Positions 1 through 4,500 of a stretch of DNA of 5,777 bases are shown here, piece by piece. Position numbers and translations under genes: made by a program. Within the stretch, counting starts at the first letter, position 1. Each line of letters begins with the position of its first letter. The stretch is from an uncultured Actinomycetes bacterium (GTDB lineage: Bacteria; Actinomycetota; Actinomycetes; Nanopelagicales; Nanopelagicaceae), in assembly GCA_903918325.1 (NCBI GenBank), contig CAIXDY010000130.1, positions 1 through 5,777 of the forward strand, read 5' to 3'. The notes beneath the pieces were generated by a model. It worked only from the letters and a program-made list of their open reading frames with translations, ran no database searches and was not told the DNA's origin.

Positions 1-419
1 GGCAGGCTGCCATCTGGATTCGCATCATAGAAATGGAAACGAGAACGTTCTGCTGATCCCGGAGCTGCTTGTAGCGCGGCTTGAAACCATTCATGTTGAT
101 CAGAAAAATGATTAGGAACGATATCTGCAAGAACTCGAAGTCCAAGTTCATGAGCCCGGTCAATCATCTTCTTGGCGTCGCTTAAATTTCCGAACCGAGG
201 ATCTACATCACGGGGATTGGCTACGTCGTACCCACCATCCTTGTTAGGTGATGTAAAAAAAGGACTCAACCAAATGGCATCTACCCCTAGTTTTTGAACG
301 TACTCCAATTGCGATGTAATGCCAGCGAGATCTCCTTCTCCATCGCCATTACTGTCAAAAAAAGAGCGGGGATAGATCTGGTAGATCGTGGCTTCTTTCC
401 ACCAGGGTGAAGATTTCAT
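1..419 (-). CDS. Alpha-glucosidase, GH13 family (N-terminal part, cut by window edge)
   Basis: The protein hydrolyses alpha-glucosidic bonds in small maltose- or isomaltose-type oligosaccharides, probably in the cytoplasm, since no signal peptide is seen. The 139 visible residues start the (beta/alpha)8 barrel. They show the family opening WWKEATIYQIYPRSF (6-20), a metal-binding loop DSNGDGEGD (22-30), AIWLSPFF (48-55), GYDV (63-66) and GH13 conserved region I, DIVPNH (99-104). The stretch SDQHEWFQAAL followed by ERSRFHFYD resembles the actinobacterial GH13_30 subfamily. The catalytic Asp/Glu residues lie beyond the window edge, so activity cannot be confirmed here. Residue 105 is Phe where Thr, Ser or Cys is usual. 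The ATG at 417-419 is chosen because the family motif begins a few residues later and a TANNNT hexamer lies 6 nt upstream. It could be a related GH13 enzyme such as oligo-1,6-glucosidase or trehalose synthase; the family call is firm, the exact substrate is not. Confidence 0.93.
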   Translation of the reverse strand, partial: MKSSPWWKEATIYQIYPRSFFDSNGDGEGDLAGITSQLEYVQKLGVDAIWLSPFFTSPNKDGGYDVANPRDVDPRFGNLSDAKKMIDRAHELGLRVLADIVPNHFSDQHEWFQAALQAAPGSAERSRFHFYDANPDGSL

Positions 420-425
420 GGCGCT

Positions 426-455
426 AATTTAGATTATTTGCGCAACTTCTAACAA
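426..455 (-). promoter_or_regulatory. Candidate leaderless promoter of the alpha-glucosidase gene
   Basis: On the minus strand a -10-like TAAATT (426-431) ends 6 nt before the ATG at 419. A -35-like TTGTTA (450-455) lies 18 nt further upstream and matches TTGACA at four of six bases. This would start the transcript on or next to the A of the ATG. A second -10-like hexamer, TAATCT (431-436), overlaps it and would give a leader of only a few bases. No Shine-Dalgarno sequence is seen before the ATG. Confidence 0.5.
438..445. promoter_or_regulatory. Palindromic TTGCGCAA, possible LacI-type operator
   Basis: TTGCGCAA is a perfect 8-bp palindrome with a central CG pair. It sits in the spacer between the candidate -35 and -10 of the alpha-glucosidase gene, where a bound repressor would block transcription. 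LacI-family sugar regulators often use short palindromes with a central CG and commonly control GH13 genes. No regulator gene lies in the window, and an 8-bp palindrome can occur by chance, so the assignment is tentative. Confidence 0.3.
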
Positions 456-459
456 TGCA

Positions 460-482
460 AAAACCTGAAAACCTGGCCAGGT
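460..482. repeat. Tandem AAAACCTG repeat running into a 12-bp palindrome
   Basis: Two adjacent copies of AAAACCTG (460-467 and 468-475) run into the perfect palindrome ACCTGGCCAGGT (471-482). The block lies in the 84-bp gap between the membrane-protein stop and the alpha-glucosidase start. Read on the minus strand, ACCTG (478-482) can pair with CAGGT (463-467) around a 10-nt loop, followed by four T. That would make at best a weak terminator for the membrane-protein gene. It could instead be a regulator binding site for the downstream alpha-glucosidase gene. Confidence 0.35.
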
Positions 483-503
483 AGGTCTCGCTTTGGTAAC
501 GAT

Positions 504-881
504 TTATTTAGCTAGTTTTGCTTCAACTTCCTTCATTAACTTATGCATATCTTTCGATAATTGGTGAAGCTGCTCAATTTCAGTGTTAGCAAAACCACGT
601 GCCTCTTTGGCTAATTCGAACTCTGCCAATGAAGCAGCGTGAGTTTCGTTGATTTTGTTTTCAACACTGGAAGATTGCACTTTCTGTCCGACCATAATGA
701 TTGATAGAAGCACTAATTGTAGAAAAGTTTGCGCCACCCAAGAAACAATAACAATCGAGTCTCCAGATTGAAGTGCTTTAGGTAGTGAAATCAAAGCAAT
801 TGCCGCAAATAAATATGCACACCACATGGTCGCAACACCATTAGTTATCTTTTCAGCTAGCCATAAATTGAATTTCTTCAT
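504..881 (-). CDS. Small two-helix membrane protein with coiled-coil tail, function unknown
   Basis: This 125-residue protein has two predicted membrane helices, about residues 17-34 (TMWCAYLFAAIALISL) and 43-66 (IVIVSWVAQTFLQLVLLSIIMVGQ). A charged, Leu/Glu/Lys-rich tail (about 72-124) looks like a coiled coil. The pattern of two close helices, with W-(I/V)-x-Q-T-F in the second and a (G)Q-x-(V) end, recalls small actinobacterial membrane proteins and loosely the DUF1003 family, but I cannot assign a function. The helical tail suggests oligomerisation or a partner at the membrane face. The ATG at 881 follows the stop of the secreted-protein gene by 25 nt on the same strand, so the two may be co-transcribed. 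There is no Shine-Dalgarno sequence, but TATCGT lies 6 nt upstream. The reading frame is well supported by the hydrophobicity pattern. Confidence 0.88.
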   Translation of the reverse strand: MKKFNLWLAEKITNGVATMWCAYLFAAIALISLPKALQSGDSIVIVSWVAQTFLQLVLLSIIMVGQKVQSSSVENKINETHAASLAEFELAKEARGFANTEIEQLHQLSKDMHKLMKEVEAKLAK

Positions 882-887
882 GGTTTA

Positions 888-893
888 ACGATA
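888..893 (-). promoter_or_regulatory. Candidate -10 element (TATCGT) for a leaderless start
   Basis: TATCGT on the minus strand fits TANNNT and is separated from the ATG at 881 by the 6 nt TAAACC. The spacing equals that before the alpha-glucosidase, methyltransferase and argG genes. No convincing -35 hexamer is visible 16-18 nt upstream, where the end of the secreted-protein gene lies. Confidence 0.5.
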
Positions 894-906
894 GCCACTA
901 TTTGAA

Positions 907-1344
907 TTATCTAGTTGAAGAAGGGCTGGGTTGAGCGCCTTTACCTTTATTTGAAGGCTCGGCCATTTTGGTTGGCTTGACCGGAGGTGTTGGAATTGGA
1001 CCTAACGCTGCCATTGCAGCATCGCGCGCATCGCTGGCTGCAGTAATTGCTAGTTTTTGTTTTGATATTACGTCATTTTTGGTAGCCGCATTCTTAGCTA
1101 ATTTCATCGCAGTTCTAGCGTCGCGATTTGCTGCTTCAACTGCAAGCATAAATGTTCGATTAATTTCAAAACGTGCTTGCTCACGCGCCTTAATTGCAGT
1201 TCGGTATTGTTGAAGTAAAAGTTGATAATCACTTGAAATAGTTGTTGATGGTGCCGGCGTTGGCGAATCAGCAAAGGAAACTGCCGGTGAAATAAGCATG
1301 GTGACTGCGCTGATCAGTAGCAGTGCTAGCCCCTTGCTTTTCAT
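907..1344 (-). CDS. Small secreted helical protein with Pro-rich tail, function unknown
   Basis: From the ATG at 1344 this is a 145-residue protein with a clear Sec signal peptide: basic MKSK, a hydrophobic core LALLLISAVTMLISP, and likely cleavage after VSFA (residue 25). A short Pro/Ser/Thr linker (27-37) leads to a long Ala/Arg/Lys/Glu-rich segment (about 38-114, DYQLLLQQYRTAIKAREQAR onward) that should be almost wholly alpha-helical. It ends in a Pro/Lys/Ser-rich tail (115-145). No Cys follows the signal, so it is not a lipoprotein. The frame stays open upstream to 1608, but that extension lies over the response-regulator gene and puts the signal peptide inside the chain, so I reject it. 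An ATG at 1359 is possible but has no promoter-like hexamer at the usual distance. It is divergent from the two-component pair, which suggests control by it or interaction with its sensor. I do not recognise a family. Confidence 0.82.
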   Translation of the reverse strand: MKSKGLALLLISAVTMLISPAVSFADSPTPAPSTTISSDYQLLLQQYRTAIKAREQARFEINRTFMLAVEAANRDARTAMKLAKNAATKNDVISKQKLAITAASDARDAAMAALGPIPTPPVKPTKMAEPSNKGKGAQPSPSSTR

Positions 1345-1350
1345 GGTCAA

Positions 1351-1356
1351 ATAATG
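1351..1356 (-). promoter_or_regulatory. Candidate -10 element (CATTAT) for a leaderless start
   Basis: CATTAT on the minus strand ends 6 nt (TTGACC) before the ATG at 1344. It matches TATAAT at four of six bases and keeps A at position 2 and T at position 6, but has C at position 1. The spacing agrees with the other candidate leaderless starts in the window and helps choose 1344 over 1359 as the start. No good -35 is visible. Confidence 0.38.
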
Positions 1357-1400
1357 CATCCAACGGTTGTGATTTTTCTGTGAAACGCTTACTAGGCGAG

Positions 1401-1412
1401 CAATAATTATTG
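1401..1412. promoter_or_regulatory. 12-bp palindrome CAATAATTATTG in the divergent promoter region
   Basis: CAATAATTATTG is a perfect palindrome in the 100-bp region between the secreted-protein gene and the response regulator. AATAAT (1402-1407) matches TATAAT at five of six bases on the plus strand and, by symmetry, the same hexamer is present on the minus strand. It may be a -10 for the regulator gene, giving a leader of about 30 nt, an operator, or both. A second, 10-bp palindrome, TTGCATGCAA, lies at 1425-1434 between it and the regulator start. No clear -35 is seen. Confidence 0.35.
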
Positions 1413-1444
1413 GAAATGTGGCATTTGCATGCAAGAGTGGCCCT

Positions 1445-2128
1445 ATGGCCGAGCTAATAATGATCGTTGACGACGAATCCGGCGTCCGAGCCTTACTCAA
1501 TGACACCTTGAGAATTGCCGGCTTTGAAACTATAGAAGCCACAGATGGAATGTCTGCACTGACTCTTTTGAGAACGCATAAACCCGCACTAATGGTCATT
1601 GATATCAATATGCCCTTAATGGATGGCTTTGAACTAGTTGAAAGACTTCGAAGTAGTAATGACTTGACGCCAGTTTTAATGTTAACCGCACGTGAAGATA
1701 AAACCGATATCGCTCGAGGTTTAAAAATTGGTGCAGATGACTATGTAATTAAACCCTTTGGTATCGAAGAACTCATTCTGCGAATTAAAGCGATTTTGCG
1801 TCGATCTACTAAGCAAATTTCAACTCCTGCGCTTATGTCATGTGGACCAATTTCTATCGATGACGAACAACATTTAGTAACTTTCAATGGTGAAGAGATT
1901 GATCTGTCTCCTACCGAGTATCGATTGCTGCAGATTCTCATTGAGAAAAAGGGGCGCGTTTTAAGTAAAACTCTCTTACTTGATGAAGTGTGGGGCATTA
2001 CTTTTGAATCAGAAAGTACCGTTGTCGACACGTACATCTCGTATCTGCGGAAAAAATTGCACCGAGATGGCTTTGAGGGGATTAAGACTTTGCGCGGAGT
2101 TGGCTTTCAAATACAGGAGCCTAAGTAA
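1445..2128 (+). CDS. OmpR/PhoB-family two-component response regulator
   Basis: This is a 227-residue DNA-binding response regulator, the usual length for its family. The receiver domain (about 4-120) has the acidic pair D9-D10, phospho-acceptor D53 (VIDINMPLMDG), T81 (LTAR), Y100 and K103 (VIKPF). The winged-helix domain (about 130-225) has LSPTEYRLL, the recognition-helix region VDTYISYLRKKL and the closing TLRGVGFQI. Phosphorylation by the kinase encoded 5 nt downstream should promote dimerisation and binding to direct repeats. The ATG at 1445 puts the first beta strand, LIMIVDD, near the N terminus as is normal. A GTG at 1418 would add nine residues not expected in the family. The region before the ATG has only AAGAG (1433-1437) as a weak ribosome-binding site. 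The VDTYISYLRKKL region is typical of actinobacterial regulators. Its targets are unknown; the divergent secreted-protein gene and its own promoter are the obvious candidates. Confidence 0.96.
   Translation: MAELIMIVDDESGVRALLNDTLRIAGFETIEATDGMSALTLLRTHKPALMVIDINMPLMDGFELVERLRSSNDLTPVLMLTAREDKTDIARGLKIGADDYVIKPFGIEELILRIKAILRRSTKQISTPALMSCGPISIDDEQHLVTFNGEEIDLSPTEYRLLQILIEKKGRVLSKTLLLDEVWGITFESESTVVDTYISYLRKKLHRDGFEGIKTLRGVGFQIQEPK
2115..2119 (+). promoter_or_regulatory. Shine-Dalgarno sequence AGGAG ahead of the histidine kinase
   Basis: AGGAG lies inside the last codons of the response-regulator gene, 14 nt before the kinase ATG at 2134. This is longer than the usual 5-9 nt. It is the only good Shine-Dalgarno match near a start in the window, and it occurs at the one gene that is clearly internal to an operon. 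In-frame starts further upstream are blocked by a TAA at 2122. Confidence 0.45.
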
Positions 2129-2133
2129 GCCAT

Positions 2134-3282
2134 ATGGGAAGCAGATCGCGCCAGCTCGTAGCCATAGCTGTTATTACTTCAATTCTCTCAATCCTCATCG
2201 GTGGTTATGCGATTTGGAATTCATATCAAAGTGAAATTTCAATTGTGGATCGAAATATGAATCTGGTTGCATCTGAGGTAAGAGATAACCCGCTTGATGC
2301 CGTGAGTGTTGCTCTACTTAGTATTGAACAAAATAATTTCGATTTTACCTTGGCATTTGTAGCCACGACCGGTGAACAAACAATTCTGCGCGAAGCTCTA
2401 CATACTCCAATTACTGGAAAAGATGTGAAAGTTCGTCATATTCCAATGCAGGAAGGCGAACAATTAATTCTTGCTAGTTCACTGGTGGACATCAATAAAT
2501 CGCGCGATCACAACTTATGGAAGTTACTCATCTTCATCATTCTGGCCAACATTGCAGCATCAGTTGTTACATCTCTAGTTTCCCGTTCAGGCTTATTGGC
2601 GCAAGAGCGGGCCCAACGCGAAAAGATGCAGGAATTTCTGGGTGATGCTGCACATGAATTGCGTACGCCCATGACCGTTGTTAAAGGTTATGCCGAACTT
2701 TTGCGCGCTAAAAAGCTTGAAGGAGATCGCGAAACTGCCGCCTTTGATCGCCTCAATAGCGAGCTTAAGCGAATGGACTTCCTTATCTCTGATCTATTGA
2801 TGCTGGCTCAACTTGGCGAAGAAAGCAAAGGAGAACTTGAGGAAGTAAATCTTTCTAATCTCCTCAATGAAAATCTTGAAGACTTTAGAATAATTTCACC
2901 AAATCGCCCGCTAGAGCGCAATATTGCAAGTGATGTAAGAATTAGTGGTGAAGAAAAATATTTAGCCCGCTTTATTCAAAATGCATTTACAAATATTCGC
3001 TTACACACCCCTGATGGCACCCGAGTTAAAGTTGATTTGATAGAAGCCAAAGGAATCACGTTATTGATTCAAGACAGTGGCCCGGGCTTGCCACCAGATT
3101 CTTATGGTGAAAAAATAAGAGGTCTTAAACGTTTCGATAAATCGCGCTCTAGGGATGCCGGCGGAACCGGTCTAGGTTTGAGCATCATGAGTGCAGTAAT
3201 TGAAAGGCATCGTGGATCGCTGACGTTGCGCCAAAGTGAACTTGGTGGTCTTGCAATTGAAGTTCACTTACCGCGCACCTAG
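2134..3282 (+). CDS. Membrane sensor histidine kinase without a HAMP domain
   Basis: The 382-residue kinase should sense an extracytoplasmic or membrane signal and phosphorylate the adjacent regulator. Membrane helices lie at about 7-28 and 129-150 and enclose a sensor domain of about 100 residues (29-128). The dimerisation and phosphotransfer domain has the H box DAAHELRTP with H174, plus E175 and T178 of the HExxT phosphatase motif. The ATPase domain has N287 in the N box (NAFTNIRLHTP), a G1 box DSGPGLP (314-320), an F-box region RFDKSRSR and a G2 box GGTGLGLS (343-350). Only about 20 residues separate the second helix from the H box, so the roughly 50-residue HAMP domain usual in this class is absent. 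The F-box region also looks about three residues short compared with FERFYRADKSRSR. All catalytic residues are present, so it should be active. The ATG is 5 nt after the regulator stop, which indicates one operon. Confidence 0.95.
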   Translation: MGSRSRQLVAIAVITSILSILIGGYAIWNSYQSEISIVDRNMNLVASEVRDNPLDAVSVALLSIEQNNFDFTLAFVATTGEQTILREALHTPITGKDVKVRHIPMQEGEQLILASSLVDINKSRDHNLWKLLIFIILANIAASVVTSLVSRSGLLAQERAQREKMQEFLGDAAHELRTPMTVVKGYAELLRAKKLEGDRETAAFDRLNSELKRMDFLISDLLMLAQLGEESKGELEEVNLSNLLNENLEDFRIISPNRPLERNIASDVRISGEEKYLARFIQNAFTNIRLHTPDGTRVKVDLIEAKGITLLIQDSGPGLPPDSYGEKIRGLKRFDKSRSRDAGGTGLGLSIMSAVIERHRGSLTLRQSELGGLAIEVHLPRT

Positions 3283-3285
3283 ACT
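3257..3285 (+). promoter_or_regulatory. Candidate leaderless promoter of the methyltransferase gene
   Basis: TAGACT (3280-3285) ends 6 nt before the GTG at 3292, and TTGAAG (3257-3262) lies 17 nt upstream, matching TTGACA at four of six bases at the ideal spacing. The whole element is inside the 3' end of the kinase gene, and the first three bases of the -10 are the kinase stop codon TAG. No Shine-Dalgarno sequence is present in the 9-nt gap. The methyltransferase may thus be transcribed separately from the two-component operon. Confidence 0.52.
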
Positions 3286-3291
3286 TAAGCA

Positions 3292-4491
3292 GTGCCAAGA
3301 GAATTCACGCTCGTTGAAGCTTTAGACGAGGCGTGTAGCAATATTCTCGACACATCAACGTTGGTACGAGCCGTGTTATCTGGCCGGCGTCGAAATATGC
3401 AAACTGAACATGAACGAATTGATATTAGGCCAGTTGAAATCAAATCCACCGTTGTTTTGCAATTAACCCACAGCGACGGTCGAGCAACAACGACTAAAAA
3501 CATTTCTGCAAACAAGTCAGATGTGCTTGCCTTGATATCTAGCGGCTATTCCAATATTTTGGTTGAAAATACCGAGGGCGCAATGAGTCTGCGAATTACT
3601 AAAAGCGGTGATGCGCAAGTGCATTACGAGAAGAAAAAGTTGGAACAAGATTTGATGCACGACAAGAAAAAGGAACGTCTACTTGATCCAACTGATCCAT
3701 TTTTGATCGAAGTAGGAATCTCGGATCATAAGGGGAATATTAAGCCATCTAAAAATGATAAATATAAACAAGTTGAAGAGTTTTTACGTTTACTCGTTCC
3801 AGCGCTGAATAGTGCCATCGATGCCGGTCACATTGGAAAGCCAAGTAAGGCCAAACCGCTATCTATAGTTGATCTGGGTTGCGGTCACGCTTATTTAACT
3901 TTTGCTGCACATCAATATTTACACAACATAGGAATGCCTGTGGTTGTGACTGGAATAGATGTACGCACGCAATCTCGTGATCGCAATAATGCAATCGCGG
4001 ACAAATTAGGCATCTCTAAAACTATTAACTTTCTAGCCGAAGAAATTGCCATAACGAAAGCGCAAGCCGCCGATGTTGCAATTGCTTTACATGCCTGCGA
4101 TACGGCTACCGATGATGCAATTGCTTGGGCAGTAAATGGCGAAGCCAAACTATTGTTGATTGCTCCATGCTGCCACCACGATATTCAAAAGCAGATGGAT
4201 CAATCTCCCGAGCCTTGGGGTGCAATTACAAAATTTGGAGTGATGAAAGAACGCATGGGTGATTTATTAACTGATTCATTACGTGCGCAGATTCTGCGAA
4301 TTGTTGGATACCGAGTTGAAGTAATTGAATTTATCGGGGGAGAGCACACACCGCGCAACATCATGATCCGAGCTCTCAAAACTGGGGCGAAACCAGACCC
4401 GCTGGATATCGCGCGATACCGCGAAATCACCACACAATGGGCGATTACTCCCGCCCTCGAGAAGAAACTTCCAACGCTTAACATCGGTTAG
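3292..4491 (+). CDS. SAM-dependent methyltransferase, Methyltransf_32 / CCHH type
   Basis: This 399-residue class I methyltransferase belongs to a little-studied group. The C-terminal half has the SAM-binding motif VDLGCGHAYLT (193-203), an acidic residue after the second strand in GIDVR (D223), the signature LHACDTATD (266-274), APCCHH (291-296) and EHTPRN (351-356). The CCHH motif and fold order recall TRM13-like tRNA methyltransferases and the eukaryotic METTL25 group, which suggests RNA as a substrate, but this is inference. The N-terminal part (about 1-135), with VRAVLSGRRRN (25-35) and IDIRPVEIKS, followed by a Lys-rich stretch, may bind the substrate. I choose the GTG at 3292 because the N-terminal motifs start soon after it; the next ATG is near residue 36 and would remove them. 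The gene follows the kinase by 9 nt and precedes argG by 9 nt. No functional link to either is evident. Family call is sure, substrate unknown. Confidence 0.88.
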   Translation: MPREFTLVEALDEACSNILDTSTLVRAVLSGRRRNMQTEHERIDIRPVEIKSTVVLQLTHSDGRATTTKNISANKSDVLALISSGYSNILVENTEGAMSLRITKSGDAQVHYEKKKLEQDLMHDKKKERLLDPTDPFLIEVGISDHKGNIKPSKNDKYKQVEEFLRLLVPALNSAIDAGHIGKPSKAKPLSIVDLGCGHAYLTFAAHQYLHNIGMPVVVTGIDVRTQSRDRNNAIADKLGISKTINFLAEEIAITKAQAADVAIALHACDTATDDAIAWAVNGEAKLLLIAPCCHHDIQKQMDQSPEPWGAITKFGVMKERMGDLLTDSLRAQILRIVGYRVEVIEFIGGEHTPRNIMIRALKTGAKPDPLDIARYREITTQWAITPALEKKLPTLNIG

Positions 4492-4494
4492 ACT
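4489..4494 (+). promoter_or_regulatory. Candidate -10 element (TAGACT) for leaderless argG
   Basis: TAGACT ends 6 nt (TCATGC) before the argG ATG at 4501, and its first three bases are the stop codon of the methyltransferase gene. The same hexamer at the same distance precedes the methyltransferase. An out-of-frame ATG at 4497 would open a three-codon frame (ATG CAT GTC TAA) across the argG start, which a transcript beginning at 4501 would avoid. There is no Shine-Dalgarno sequence and no obvious -35. Confidence 0.45.
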
Positions 4495-4500
4495 TCATGC

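Noticed and set aside
459..482. Rho-independent terminator after the membrane-protein gene.
   Set aside because: The possible stem is 5 bp with a 10-nt loop and only four T afterwards. This is too weak to call, so it is recorded as a repeat block.
968..1213. Plus-strand open frame of 81 codons opposite the secreted-protein gene.
   Set aside because: It is the antisense shadow of an Ala-rich coding region, with no start signal or family features.
1418..1444. GTG at 1418 as the start of the response regulator.
   Set aside because: It adds nine residues before the first receiver beta strand that the family lacks. The ATG at 1445 gives the standard length.
1345..1608. Minus-strand frame extending the secreted-protein gene upstream by about 88 residues to 1608.
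   Set aside because: It overlaps the well-supported response-regulator gene and would bury a clean signal peptide in the middle of the chain. The ATG at 1344 gives a normal secreted protein and has a -10-like hexamer at the usual distance.
2116..2234. Alternative plus-strand frame across the regulator-kinase junction, as a sign of a frameshift or fusion.
   Set aside because: Both genes are complete with normal ends and starts, and the alternative frame gives no recognisable motif.
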